Part shown: positions 46,403-58,621 of the stretch, in pieces
How positions within the stretch are numbered: the first letter of the stretch is position 1
Layout: every line of letters begins with the position of its first letter
NCBI GenBank assembly: GCA_913060865.1
Contig: CAJXTU010000001.1
Span: 473,812 to 537,811 of the forward strand
Source: an uncultured Cycloclasticus sp.
GTDB lineage: Bacteria > Pseudomonadota > Gammaproteobacteria > Methylococcales > Cycloclasticaceae
Direction of reading: 5' to 3'
Length of the DNA stretch: 64,000 bases
Translations under genes and position numbers: made by a program
The notes under the pieces: generated by a model
What the model saw: only the letters and a program-made list of their open reading frames with translations
Told to the model about the DNA's origin: nothing
The model's database searches: none

Positions 46403-48361
46403 ATGTTATTAGGCGTAGATACCGGCGGTACCTTTACCGATTTTGTATATATCGATGAGTCAGGCGTGCGCATTCATAAGGTGCTTTCCACCCCCAGCGC
46501 ACCTGAAAAGGCCATATTGCAAGGTATTGCTGATCTAGGCGTTGATGATAAAAGTCTACGGATTGTTCACGGTTCAACGGTAGCGACAAATGCGGTACTT
46601 GAAAAAAAAGGCGTGCGTTGCTGTTTTGTGACGAACCATGGCTTAGCGGATATGTTAACGATTGGTCGTCAAGCTAGGAAGGAATTATACAACCTGAATC
46701 CCGCCATAGAAGAACCGCCCGTGCCATCAAATTTGTGTTTGGAAACAGGTGGACGCGTGTCAGCACGGGGCGAGTTGATTGAACCACTAACGGAAGAGCA
46801 AGTTGCACAATTGGTTGCGGCTATCAATGAATTGGCGCCAGAATCGGTTGCCATTAATTTATTGTTTTCCTTTTTAAATGATGAGGCGGAAAAGCGCTTG
46901 GAAGAGGCAGTGCCTGCCGGTATTTTTGTTTCACGTTCGTCGACAGTATTGGCTGAATATAAAGAGTACGAGCGTGGCATGGCAACATGGCTTAATGCTT
47001 ATGTTGGCCCGTTGGTCATGGGTTACCTTGAACGATTGACGCAGTCAGTTAAAGCATCGTCCGTATCGGTGATGCAAAGTTCGGGTGGAACCATTGCTGC
47101 TGAGCAAGCAGGTGAACAAGCAGTACGTATGCTACTGTCAGGCCCAGCAGGTGGTTTGATGGCAGCCTTGCATACTGGGAAACTAGCTGGTTTTGAGCGG
47201 CTATTAACCTTGGACATGGGTGGCACTTCGACGGATGTGGCCTTGTTAGATGGTGCGGTTTCATTAACAAATGAAGGTAAAGTTGAGGGCTACCCTGTTG
47301 CTGTGCCGATGGTTGATATGCATACGATAGGAGCCGGTGGTGGCTCAATAGCCTATGTGGATATAGGCGGTCTTTTGTGTGTCGGGCCAGAATCGGCTGG
47401 CGCATCGCCAGGTCCCGCCTGTTATGGCAAAGGAGGGGAAGCAGTGACCGTGACCGATGCTAATGTGTATTTAGGCCGAATCAGCCCGAAAAATTTCCTT
47501 GGTGGGGACATGAGGTTGGATAAGTCCGCTAGCGATCAGGCAATCGATTACCTGGCTTTGCAGCTTGGTTGTCAACCAATAGAAGCCGCAAAAGGGGTGA
47601 TTAAATTAGCGAATGAACATATGGCTCGCGCTCTGCGGGTTATTTCAGTTCAACGTGGCGTGGATCCAAGGCCTTATGCCTTGATGACCTTTGGCGGTGC
47701 CGGAGGCTTGCATGTGTGTGCGCTAGCCGATGCATTAGGGATGAAAACCGCTATTGTTCCCGTTAATTCAGGCGTGCTGTCTGCCTTTGGCATGTTGGCA
47801 GCGCCACGTTCGCGTGAGTTGTCTAGAAGTTTGTTAGGCAAATTATCAGATGAATTAACCGAGCAAATTGAACAAGGCTTTGCGACCCTGGTTGAAGCTG
47901 GTCAAGTTGAACTTGTGGCGGAAGGGCTTGCATTGGACGATATAAAAGTGAGGTACGTGGTTGATTTACGGTACCTCGGGCAATCGTATACGTTGTCGAT
48001 ACCTTGGAATAATGTCAGTAGCGTAATAGACGATTTTCACCTAATGCATAAAAACCGTTATGGGCACGAGTTGGACTTAGCTGTTGAGTTGGTCAATTTA
48101 CGAGTTACTTTATCTGGTGATATGCCAAAACCAAGTTTAGCCGTAAAGCAGGCTCGCCTAAAGAAGGATGAAATACCTTTTGAAGTTGATAAAGGAATGC
48201 ATATTTATCAACGAGAAGAGTTGATGGCAAACGATATTATTAATGGAGAAGCGTTGATCGTTGAGCAGGTAGCAACGACCTATCTTGCGCCGGATTGGCA
48301 ATGTGAGATCGATCATATTGGTAATTTGATTTTAGCAAGGCTAAATATAAGCAAGCTTTAA
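46403..48361 (+). CDS. hydantoinase/oxoprolinase family protein, HyuA type
   Basis: A 652-aa member of the ATP-dependent HyuA/OplA/AcxA group. The N-terminal actin-like ATPase begins LLGVDTGGTFTDFVYI; HGSTVATNAVLEKKG, SGPAGGLMAA, LDMGGTSTDVALL and TIGAGGGSIAYVD are its nucleotide-binding loops. The family opens hydantoin or 5-oxoproline rings or carboxylates ketones. Normally a HyuB subunit gene follows; none is in this window, so the substrate cannot be assigned and the enzyme may be incomplete or use a distant partner. Confidence 0.88.
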   Translation: MLLGVDTGGTFTDFVYIDESGVRIHKVLSTPSAPEKAILQGIADLGVDDKSLRIVHGSTVATNAVLEKKGVRCCFVTNHGLADMLTIGRQARKELYNLNPAIEEPPVPSNLCLETGGRVSARGELIEPLTEEQVAQLVAAINELAPESVAINLLFSFLNDEAEKRLEEAVPAGIFVSRSSTVLAEYKEYERGMATWLNAYVGPLVMGYLERLTQSVKASSVSVMQSSGGTIAAEQAGEQAVRMLLSGPAGGLMAALHTGKLAGFERLLTLDMGGTSTDVALLDGAVSLTNEGKVEGYPVAVPMVDMHTIGAGGGSIAYVDIGGLLCVGPESAGASPGPACYGKGGEAVTVTDANVYLGRISPKNFLGGDMRLDKSASDQAIDYLALQLGCQPIEAAKGVIKLANEHMARALRVISVQRGVDPRPYALMTFGGAGGLHVCALADALGMKTAIVPVNSGVLSAFGMLAAPRSRELSRSLLGKLSDELTEQIEQGFATLVEAGQVELVAEGLALDDIKVRYVVDLRYLGQSYTLSIPWNNVSSVIDDFHLMHKNRYGHELDLAVELVNLRVTLSGDMPKPSLAVKQARLKKDEIPFEVDKGMHIYQREELMANDIINGEALIVEQVATTYLAPDWQCEIDHIGNLILARLNISKL

Positions 48362-48561
48362 AACTCCAACTTATCCTAATCTCAGTGACAAAAAGCATTG
48401 ATTTGGCGAGTATAAGTGGTTAGCATTGTCTTGGAATTTAAAAATAACAAGTGTTAGTTTGCTTTATTGAAATCGTTTCTTCTGCAGTGGTTTTAATTCA
48501 AGGTTAACGTTAGAATTGAGAGGTCCTGCAGTACAAGTCTCACAATAAAGGGAGGGGAAAT

Positions 48562-48954
48562 ATGTCTCTAAAAAATAACGAAGAAACGGTTAAGCAGTTT
48601 TGTGCTGCATGGGATGAAATGGATCTGGGTAAAATCTTATCATTAATGAGTGAAGATGCCATTTATCATAACTTGCCGTTAGAGCCATTAAAGGGGCATG
48701 AACAGATTGCTGGTTTTGTAGAGGGCTTTTTTCAGATAACTGCGACGACGAAGTTTAAGATTTTAGCTTTGGTGGCAGATGAAAAACGTGTTGTGACTGA
48801 ACGGGTGGATACATTTGGTTTTAAAGATGGATCAGTAATGAAGGAACTGCCTGTGCTAGGAATTTTTGAATTTGATATTGATGGGAAAATAAGTGCGTGG
48901 CGTGAGTATTGGGACTTGCAAGATTGGGTTAAGCGTGGCGGACCCGCGTTATAA
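48562..48954 (+). CDS. limonene-1,2-epoxide hydrolase family protein
   Basis: A 130-aa NTF2/SnoaL-fold protein. The catalytic residues known from Rhodococcus limonene-1,2-epoxide hydrolase all have a counterpart: Y35 and N37 in A-I-Y-H-N-L-P, R81 and D83 in E-R-V-D-T-F, and D118 in A-W-R-E-Y-W-D. L-P-V-L-G-I-F matches the strand before. It probably hydrolyses an epoxide to a diol. It leads the plus-strand ring-cleavage genes, with AGGGAGGGG before the ATG, so an arene oxide or another aromatic-derived epoxide may be its substrate (inference). Confidence 0.8.
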   Translation: MSLKNNEETVKQFCAAWDEMDLGKILSLMSEDAIYHNLPLEPLKGHEQIAGFVEGFFQITATTKFKILALVADEKRVVTERVDTFGFKDGSVMKELPVLGIFEFDIDGKISAWREYWDLQDWVKRGGPAL

Positions 48955-49079
48955 CAGTTGTTAAAATAATATTAAGTGACGAATTTTGTTTTTCAGTGGT
49001 GAATTGTGTGATGGGTTTTAAATGCCATCATTTAAAAAGTGTATTAAATGTTTTTATAAACTAAAAAAGGAAGAGAAAT

Positions 49080-49943
49080 ATGAGTTTTGAAATGGTTGAA
49101 AAAATGATCCCTTCAGGGGAATTAGCAAGTAACTGCATTGTTGCAGGAAATCCTAAGAACCCACCTTTATTGTTATTACATGGTGCAGGGCCAGGTGCCA
49201 GTGCAATGTCAAATTGGGAAAAATGCGCGCCGATTCTGGCAAAAGACTTTTATGTGATTGCGCCCGATGCAATTGGTTTTGGTAAATCAGAGGTTCCAAA
49301 AGAGGTTCCGACTAAAATTGCTCGATGGATGGGCTATCGCGTTGAGCAAATCAAAGGCTTGCTAGATGAGTTAGGTATTGAAAAGACACATATTATTGGT
49401 AACTCAATGGGTGGTGCGCTTGCGATGCAATGCGTTGTTGAAATGCCAGATCGTTTTGATAAATGTATGTTGATGGGTGCTATTGGTGCACCATTTGAAA
49501 AATCAGCAACATTAACTCGTATGATGACGTTTTATGATGACCCAAGAAAAGCACGTTACCGCGAATTGATTCAAAGTTTTGTTTATGACCCAAGTATATT
49601 CGAGGACTTAGAAGCAGTAATGCAAGATCGTTTTGATAAAGCGATGGATCCGAAAATTCGCCCTATTCAAGAAATTATGTTTAAGGCGATGAATGAAGAA
49701 ATGAACACAGTACTGGTTATTCCTCCACCTATTCTGGCATCGATGGACCATGAGTGGGCGATTGTTCATGGCCGCCAAGATAAAGTTGTGCCATTAGAAA
49801 CCAGTATGTATTTCTTGGAGCATTTAAAACGTGCTGAACTTCATGTGTTGGACCGTTGTGGACATTGGGCACAAACACAACGTTGGGATGGCATGTACCC
49901 TATCATTATGTCTCACTTCTTGGGTAAAGAAATCAGGTGTTAG
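49080..49943 (+). CDS. meta-cleavage product hydrolase (2-hydroxymuconic semialdehyde hydrolase type)
   Basis: An alpha/beta hydrolase of the XylF/DmpD/BphD group that splits the yellow ring-cleavage product into a 2-hydroxypenta-2,4-dienoate and an acid. Triad: S109 in GNSMGG, D234 in GRQDKVVP, H262 in CGHWAQ. LLLHGAGPGASAMSNW gives the oxyanion hole, with the G-A-G-P-G-A run typical of this group. 287 aa. Strong ribosome site AGGAAGAG. Overlaps the hydratase gene by 7 bases. Substrate size (mono- or biaryl) cannot be told from sequence alone. Confidence 0.88.
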   Translation: MSFEMVEKMIPSGELASNCIVAGNPKNPPLLLLHGAGPGASAMSNWEKCAPILAKDFYVIAPDAIGFGKSEVPKEVPTKIARWMGYRVEQIKGLLDELGIEKTHIIGNSMGGALAMQCVVEMPDRFDKCMLMGAIGAPFEKSATLTRMMTFYDDPRKARYRELIQSFVYDPSIFEDLEAVMQDRFDKAMDPKIRPIQEIMFKAMNEEMNTVLVIPPPILASMDHEWAIVHGRQDKVVPLETSMYFLEHLKRAELHVLDRCGHWAQTQRWDGMYPIIMSHFLGKEIRC

Positions 49944-50740
49944 ATCAAAAAATATTAGAAACCTCTGCGCTAGCGCTTGATAAAGCGCTAGCCAGCGGTG
50001 AGACTATTCCACAGTTTTCTCAGCTTTATCCTGAAATGACGATCGAGGATGGTTATGCAATTCAGGCAGAGTGGACTAAATTAAGGTTAGCGCAAGGTCG
50101 TGAAATTGTTGGTAGAAAAATCGGGCTGACATCTCGTGCGATGCAGCAAGCATCACAAATAACGGAACCTGATTACGGGACGTTAATGGACGATATGGTG
50201 TTTGCTGATAATTCTGAAATTCCATTTGATCGTTTTATTGCACCCTTGGTTGAAGTGGAAATAGCCTTTGTCCTTGGTAAGCGTTTAGAAGGTGAAAATA
50301 TCACCTTAATGGACGTATTGAAGGCAACTGACTATGTCTGTCCAGCGGTGGAAATTGTGGACTCACGCGTTATACGTGTTGATCCAGAAACAGGCAAGCG
50401 TAGAAAAGTATTTGATACGATTGCAGATAATGCTGCCTGCGCAGGCTTAATTACCGGTGGGCGACCTGTTAAGCCAATGGATGTAGACCTTAGATGGATT
50501 GGTGCTATTGTTGCGCGCAATGGCCTGATTGAAGAAACAGGTGTTTCCGCGGGTGTGCTTAATCATCCAGGTAATGGCATTGTTTGGTTGGCAAAACGTT
50601 TTGCACCGCATGGGATATCGCTCGAACCTGGACAAGTTATATTAGGTGGCTCATTTACCCGTTTATTATCAGTCGAACGTGGAGATACATTCCATGCTGA
50701 CTTTGGCACCTTGGGTAGCATCGGTTTCCGTTTTGTCTAA
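49937..50740 (+). CDS. 2-oxo-hept-3-ene-1,7-dioate / 2-oxopent-4-enoate hydratase
   Basis: Adds water to the dienoate left by the hydrolase. [54 protein letters not shown] with metal-binding glutamates, and AVEIVDSRV identify the HpaH/MhpD/XylJ family. It looks closest to HpaH by the G-L-T-S-R-A-M-Q and D-Y-G-T-L-M-D-D-M blocks. GTG start, overlapping the hydrolase by 7 bases. 267 aa. Confidence 0.9.
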   Translation: MLDQKILETSALALDKALASGETIPQFSQLYPEMTIEDGYAIQAEWTKLRLAQGREIVGRKIGLTSRAMQQASQITEPDYGTLMDDMVFADNSEIPFDRFIAPLVEVEIAFVLGKRLEGENITLMDVLKATDYVCPAVEIVDSRVIRVDPETGKRRKVFDTIADNAACAGLITGGRPVKPMDVDLRWIGAIVARNGLIEETGVSAGVLNHPGNGIVWLAKRFAPHGISLEPGQVILGGSFTRLLSVERGDTFHADFGTLGSIGFRFV

Positions 50741-50764
50741 TTAAATATTAAGAGGTAGAGAAAT

Positions 50765-51541
50765 ATGTCATTACCGATGACAAAGAATATATTTAAACAG
50801 GCTATTCAAGCGGATAAAAAACAATTAGGCGCTTTTATGGCGCTGGCTGATTCAACAGCAGCGGAGCTGATGGCAACCACGGGTTTTGATTGGCTATTGA
50901 TTGATAGTGAGCACGGCCCGAATGACATTAAAAGCATTATGCATCAATTACAGGCGATGAGTGCTTATGATGTTAACGCAGTCGTGCGACTGCAAGACCA
51001 TGATGTTGGCGATATTAAAAGGGTGCTTGATGTGGGCGCGCAAACGTTGCTTATTCCTATGGTTGACTCTGCTGAGCAGGCGGAACAATTAGTTAAGGCT
51101 GTACGCTATCCGCCTAAGGGTATTCGAGGCATGGGTGGTGCTTTAACGAGAGCAACCCGCTGGGGAAGCATCAAGGACTACCTTCAACATGCGGATGATA
51201 ATATTTGTTTAGTATTACAAATAGAAAGCACTGAGGGTATTGCCGAGCTCGATGCTATCACACAAGTTGACGGCGTGGATGCGGTTTTTATAGGCCCTGC
51301 TGACTTGGCTGCTGCTATGGGTTATATAGGGCAACCGGGGCATCCAGAAGTGTGTAAGGTGGTTGAGCAATCAATACAGCGCGTTCATGAGTTAGGTAAA
51401 CCGGTGGGTGTTTATTGCGGTGACCCAAAACAAGCAGAGCGTTATCAACAAATGGGTGCAAGTTTTTTCTTGATAGCCGCTGATACCTTGTTGTTGAAAG
51501 GGGCCGCTGATAATTTATTAGAACGCTTTAATGTAGACTAA
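50765..51541 (+). CDS. HpaI family class II aldolase (4-hydroxy-2-oxoheptanedioate / 4-hydroxy-2-oxovalerate aldolase)
   Basis: Splits a 4-hydroxy-2-oxo acid into pyruvate and an aldehyde. D-W-L-L-I-D-S-E-H-G-P-N with the catalytic histidine, V-V-R-L-Q pyruvate arginine, D-V-G-A-Q-T-L-L-I-P-M-V-D, GIRGMGGALTRATRWG, and V-F-I-G-P-A-D-L are HpaI hallmarks. 258 aa. In meta pathways this job is usually done by the BphI/DmpG type with a partner aldehyde dehydrogenase; none is here. Confidence 0.92.
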   Translation: MSLPMTKNIFKQAIQADKKQLGAFMALADSTAAELMATTGFDWLLIDSEHGPNDIKSIMHQLQAMSAYDVNAVVRLQDHDVGDIKRVLDVGAQTLLIPMVDSAEQAEQLVKAVRYPPKGIRGMGGALTRATRWGSIKDYLQHADDNICLVLQIESTEGIAELDAITQVDGVDAVFIGPADLAAAMGYIGQPGHPEVCKVVEQSIQRVHELGKPVGVYCGDPKQAERYQQMGASFFLIAADTLLLKGAADNLLERFNVD

Positions 51542-51561
51542 TTTTAACCCTGTTTAAAACT

Positions 51562-51598
51562 AAAAAAGCTTATGACTGTATGGCCATAAGCTTTTTTT
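51562..51598. terminator. bidirectional rho-independent terminator after the aldolase gene
   Basis: Perfect 13-base stem AAAAAAGCTTATG / CATAAGCTTTTTT, 10-base loop, ending in seven T. The A-run at the other end serves the convergent dioxygenase beta gene. Confidence 0.92.
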
Positions 51599-51615
51599 AT
51601 ATCTTGAGATATCGG

Positions 51616-52191
51616 CTAGAAAAAGATACTGATATTGTTCGATAAGATCGTACTTTGATCCAATAAGACAGTACGTTTGGCTATTTTAAAGCCTAGGGCG
51701 TTATCTGAACGACGTAGTACGTCGTGGCGTTCCCCAGCAAATAAATCCACCTGCGTTTCCAAGCGGTTACGATAAACAATAAAAGATGAGCACACATTTA
51801 ATGTATTATCTTCTTCACCCTCTGTAATAATAACGTTTGAAACGGTGTGACGCGTACGAGACGCTGGATTTTCAGACCAACTATAATCACTGAGCAGTTT
51901 TCTTAAACGTCCATTCATCGTGGTTTTATCGTCATCAAAGTGAGCAAACTCATGTTTATTGGTGTATTCAGGTAAATCATTCGATCTTACTTTACCGTAG
52001 CGTTGCATACGGTTACGTCTAATGGGCATGTAGTAATGGATATCGTCATCCAATAATGCAAACCAATCTTCGTATTTAATGTTGTCTAAAAGTAGCGCTT
52101 CGCGGTAATAAAACTGCTGAACCTCGTGTTGTAATGCAAGGTCAGCCGCAGGGCTTGAAATAATGTTATCGATGTCAATGAGTGAGGCCAT
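51616..52191 (-). CDS. aromatic ring-hydroxylating dioxygenase beta subunit, copy 1
   Basis: The small subunit of a Rieske dioxygenase, an NTF2-fold protein that shapes the alpha3-beta3 hexamer. [34 protein letters not shown], and the C-terminal [10 protein letters not shown] are family marks. I place the start at the ATG at 52191 (M-A-S-L-I), preceded by GGAA at a good distance; a TTG four codons earlier is possible. 191 aa. Lies 53 bases beyond the alpha gene. Confidence 0.95.
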   Translation of the reverse strand: MASLIDIDNIISSPAADLALQHEVQQFYYREALLLDNIKYEDWFALLDDDIHYYMPIRRNRMQRYGKVRSNDLPEYTNKHEFAHFDDDKTTMNGRLRKLLSDYSWSENPASRTRHTVSNVIITEGEEDNTLNVCSSFIVYRNRLETQVDLFAGERHDVLRRSDNALGFKIAKRTVLLDQSTILSNNISIFF

Positions 52192-52243
52192 AGTCGTTTC
52201 CAATTCAAAAAGTAAAAGTTAGGTCAATGATAGAATCTTAAAG

Positions 52244-53584
<1,341 letters not shown>

Positions 53585-53773
53585 TTACTCTCCTACTTGA
53601 ATTATCTGTTTTTTTTTGAAATCCTTTTTTTGATGCTAAATAAATAAGACAAGGTAATCAATCCCCCATATAGTGTTAGCTGTGTTTTGTTAATACAGTC
53701 GCCATTAATTCTGATTTACATCATAAAAGTAGCTATTTTAAATAGCTTATAACCTTATTTAGGACTCCAGATT

Positions 53774-54661
53774 TTGATTCAAAGTATTCCGTTGTATGTT
53801 TGGTTGACGTTGTTAGCATCTGTTTTTCATGCTTTTAGTTTTACTTATACAAAGCAGTTTTTAGTGCATTCTTTGAATCGTCAGAAATTGGCTTTTTATA
53901 GTCAATATGCAGTGGGTTTCTTGGCTCTATTGCTGTTGCCTTTCGTCAACTTAGAGCAGCTTTGGGAACAATTCTGGCTAATCTTATTGATGTGTGGACT
54001 CGTTTTATTAGGGCAAACGAGTTATCTCAATGCGATGCGACACGGTGATGCGTCATTTGTTGTACCGATGTTAGGTTGTAAGATCTTTGCAGTGGCAGCC
54101 TTGTCGGTTGTGTTCTTTGAGCAAACGTATCCGCCGAGTGTCTACCTTGCAGGTTTGGGTGCATTTGTCAGTTTGTTTTTTTTAAATGACGGTAAACTGC
54201 ATGGCTCGCCATTGGCGTTATTTTTTGTATTGTTAACGTGTGTCTTTTTTGCCTTAGCCGATATTATTGTGATTCAGGTATTGAAAAATGGAATGGGCTG
54301 GTTAGAGCTAGCGGTTTTTGTTTTTGTCGTCCCTGCCGCATTGTTAATGCCCTTGTCGCCTATTTTGTTTAAAAATGATTGGAAAGTAACGAAACCTTTT
54401 GGCAAAACACTATTTGTTTACGCGCTGACACACTTCATAGGGCTGATTATTTTGATGTATGCGTTTAAGTTATCGCAAGAAGCAACGATGATTAATATCG
54501 TCCAAGCATCAAGAGGGTTTATTGCCGTTGGCGTTGTTTATGTATTAGCCCGATTTGGTTTTAGCCAAATGGAACAGTTAACACGTCGTCAACTGATCAG
54601 TCGTTTTGTAGGCGGCTTACTGATGTTTGGCTCGTTAACGGTTGCCATTGCTGGCATCTGA
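53774..54661 (+). CDS. EamA/DMT family transporter
   Basis: A 295-aa protein with ten hydrophobic helices in two EamA halves (for example LTLLASVFHAFSFTYTKQF, LLMCGLVLLGQTSYLNAMRHGDASFVVPM, then FVLLTCVFFALADIIVIQV and TMINIVQASRGFIAVGVVYVL). DMT exporters move small metabolites. The TTG start is backed by AGGA 9 bases upstream. It lies between the two dioxygenase copies in opposite orientation, so it may handle an aromatic substrate or product (inference). Confidence 0.85.
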   Translation: MIQSIPLYVWLTLLASVFHAFSFTYTKQFLVHSLNRQKLAFYSQYAVGFLALLLLPFVNLEQLWEQFWLILLMCGLVLLGQTSYLNAMRHGDASFVVPMLGCKIFAVAALSVVFFEQTYPPSVYLAGLGAFVSLFFLNDGKLHGSPLALFFVLLTCVFFALADIIVIQVLKNGMGWLELAVFVFVVPAALLMPLSPILFKNDWKVTKPFGKTLFVYALTHFIGLIILMYAFKLSQEATMINIVQASRGFIAVGVVYVLARFGFSQMEQLTRRQLISRFVGGLLMFGSLTVAIAGI

Positions 54662-54760
54662 AATTATAGGGTTATTAAGCCAGTTGTATAAGATTGAGCT
54701 GACAGTTGGAGTCTGCCACTGTTTGATAAAATAGAGACTACTGAGAGTGCAGTTGACTAC

Positions 54761-54796
54761 ACATGTAATAGCTGCGGATGAGCAGCTATTACATGT
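54761..54796. terminator. long perfect stem-loop between the transporter and dioxygenase copy 2
   Basis: A perfect 15-base inverted repeat (ACATGTAATAGCTGC at 54761-54775, GCAGCTATTACATGT at 54782-54796) around a 6-base loop. It lies between convergent 3' ends. There is no T-run on either side, so it may act as a weak terminator or protect mRNA ends. Confidence 0.7.
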
Positions 54797-54825
54797 TAGT
54801 TTGACAAGTTGTGTTTGTCTGTAAC

Positions 54826-55401
54826 TTAGAAAAAGATACTGATATTGTTCGATAAGATCGTACTTTGATCCATCAAAACGGTACGTTTAGCAATTTTAAA
54901 GCCTAAGGCGTTATCTGAACGGCGCAAGACGTCGTGTCGCTCGCCGGCAAATAAATCCACCTGCGTTTCTAAGCGGTTACGGTACACAATAAAAGATGAA
55001 CAGACATTTAATGTATTGTCTTCTTCGCCCTCGGTAATAATAACGTTTGAAACGGTGTGACGGGTACGAGATGCTGGGTTTTCAGACCAACTATAGTCAC
55101 TGAGCAGTTTTCTTAAACGCCCATTCATGGTGGCTTTATCTTCATCAAAATGAGCAAACTCATGTTTGTTGGTATATTCAGCTAAGTCACTTGCTCGTGC
55201 TCGGCCACGTCGTTGCATAGCATTTCTTCTAATCGGCATGTAGTAATGGATATCGTCATCCAATAAGGCGAACCAATCTTCGTATTTAATATTGTCTAAA
55301 AGTAGCGCCTCGCGGTAATAAAACTGCTGAACCTCGTGTTGTAGTGCAAGGTCAGCCGCAGGGCTTGAAATAATGTTATCAATGTTAATAAGTGAGGCCA
55401 T
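54826..55401 (-). CDS. aromatic ring-hydroxylating dioxygenase beta subunit, copy 2
   Basis: Differs from copy 1 at about 12 of 195 positions of the long frames. Nine of these lie between residues about 65 and 94, in and after the P-I-R-R-N stretch, and the last hundred residues differ at one. That pattern suggests gene conversion or strong constraint on the C-terminal half, which contacts alpha. ATG at 55401 is chosen as in copy 1. 191 aa. Confidence 0.95.
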   Translation of the reverse strand: MASLINIDNIISSPAADLALQHEVQQFYYREALLLDNIKYEDWFALLDDDIHYYMPIRRNAMQRRGRARASDLAEYTNKHEFAHFDEDKATMNGRLRKLLSDYSWSENPASRTRHTVSNVIITEGEEDNTLNVCSSFIVYRNRLETQVDLFAGERHDVLRRSDNALGFKIAKRTVLMDQSTILSNNISIFF

Positions 55402-55458
55402 CGTTAGTTCCAAAATTTTATAGTTAGGTTAATGATAAGGTCTTAACAAGTCATAATG

Positions 55459-57111
<1,653 letters not shown>

Positions 57112-58572
57112 ATGAAGCACATTAATCATTTTATAAACGGTGAGTTTGTATCGGCTGTAGACGGCCAATTATTTGAAAAACGCTCGCCCGTTGATCGGCG
57201 TATCATTGCCCAAGTTTCTGAAGCAGGGCGTGATGATGTTGATCGTGCAGTTAAAGCAGCCAGGGCAGCGCTCGATGGTGAGTGGGGGCTTTTCACTCTG
57301 GAGCAGCGTGTCGATATGTTGTATGGAGTTGCTGATGAGATTACTCGACGTTTTGATGATTTTGTTGAGGCGGAAATGGCGGATACAGGGCAACCTAAAA
57401 GTATTATGACGCACGCATTTATTCCTAGAGGTGCGGCGAACTTTAAAATTTTTGCCGATGTGATTAAAAACGTTCCTAATGAGTCATTTCAAACAACAAC
57501 ACCGGATGGTTTAGGTGCGCTTAATTACGCTATTCGTGTGCCAAAAGGCGTTGTTGGTGTTGTATCGCCTTGGAATGCACCCTTTTTATTGATGACGTGG
57601 AAAGTAGGGCCTGCGCTGGCTTGTGGTAATACGGTGGTGGTTAAGCCATCGGAAGAGACGCCATTAACAACAACTTTATTGGGCGAAGTGATGAATAAAG
57701 TGGGTGTGCCAAAAGGTGTGTTTAATGTTGTACATGGTTTTGGACCTGATTCAGCGGGTGAGTTTTTAACACAGCACCCAGAGGTAGATGCGATTACATT
57801 TACCGGTGAAACGCGGACAGGAGCCGCTATTATGAAAGCGGCATCAGAAGGGATGCGAGATGTTTCCTTTGAGCTTGGCGGTAAAAACGCAGGTATTGTA
57901 TTTGCTGATAGCGATTTTGATAAAGCGGTTGATGGGATATATCGCTCTTCATTTTTAAACTCGGGGCAGGTTTGCTTGGGGACAGAGCGCGTTTATGTCG
58001 AGCGCCCAATTTTTGATAAATTTGTGGAAGCACTTAAACAAAAGGTTGAAAAAGTACGTCACGGCAAGCCGGATGATGAAAGCTGTAATTTTGGCCCAAT
58101 GATTAGCCATGAACACCAAGCGAAGGTACTGTCTTATTATGCAAAAGCGGTTGAGGAAGGTGCGACTGTTGTGATTGGAGGCGGTGTACCAAAGATGTCT
58201 GATGAGTTAAAAGAAGGTGCTTGGGTAGAGCCGACTATTTGGACTGGCCTAGGGGAAGATGCCTCTGTCATGAAAGAAGAAATCTTTGGTCCTTGTTGCC
58301 ATATCACACCGTTTGATGAAGAGCAGCAGGTGATCCAATGGGCCAACGATACAGAGTATGGATTATCTACAACCGTATGGACACGAGATTTGTCACGTGC
58401 TCACCGGGTAGCCGCTAAAATTGACGTTGGTATTACTTGGATTAATAGTTGGTTCTTGCGTGATTTAAGAACGGCGTTTGGTGGCTCAAAGCAATCAGGT
58501 ATCGGGCGTGAGGGCGGTGTTCATTCCTTAGAGTTTTATACTGAAACTCGGAATGTTTGCGTTAAGCTGTAA
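57112..58572 (+). CDS. aldehyde dehydrogenase, 2-hydroxymuconic semialdehyde dehydrogenase-like
   Basis: NAD(P)-dependent ALDH of 486 aa. N155 (SPWNAPF), E254 (SFELGGK) and nucleophile C288 (SGQVCLGTERVYV) are in place. The C-L-G-T-E-R-V-Y-V run resembles the DmpC/XylG enzymes that oxidise the meta-cleavage semialdehyde in the dehydrogenase branch. Ribosome site AAGGGA is 8 bases upstream. Another aromatic or aliphatic aldehyde cannot be excluded. It is separate from the hydrolase branch by 5.5 kb. Confidence 0.87.
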   Translation: MKHINHFINGEFVSAVDGQLFEKRSPVDRRIIAQVSEAGRDDVDRAVKAARAALDGEWGLFTLEQRVDMLYGVADEITRRFDDFVEAEMADTGQPKSIMTHAFIPRGAANFKIFADVIKNVPNESFQTTTPDGLGALNYAIRVPKGVVGVVSPWNAPFLLMTWKVGPALACGNTVVVKPSEETPLTTTLLGEVMNKVGVPKGVFNVVHGFGPDSAGEFLTQHPEVDAITFTGETRTGAAIMKAASEGMRDVSFELGGKNAGIVFADSDFDKAVDGIYRSSFLNSGQVCLGTERVYVERPIFDKFVEALKQKVEKVRHGKPDDESCNFGPMISHEHQAKVLSYYAKAVEEGATVVIGGGVPKMSDELKEGAWVEPTIWTGLGEDASVMKEEIFGPCCHITPFDEEQQVIQWANDTEYGLSTTVWTRDLSRAHRVAAKIDVGITWINSWFLRDLRTAFGGSKQSGIGREGGVHSLEFYTETRNVCVKL

Positions 58573-58578
58573 TTAAAC

Positions 58579-58607
58579 AACCGAGGTACCTCATGGGTAC
58601 CTCGGTT
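58579..58607. terminator. perfect stem-loop between the aldehyde dehydrogenase and the GST gene
   Basis: A 12-base stem AACCGAGGTACC / GGTACCTCGGTT with a 5-base loop (tcatg), between convergent genes. No clear T-run follows. Likely the shared transcription end. Confidence 0.75.
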
Positions 58608-58621
58608 AACGGCCTTAAGGC

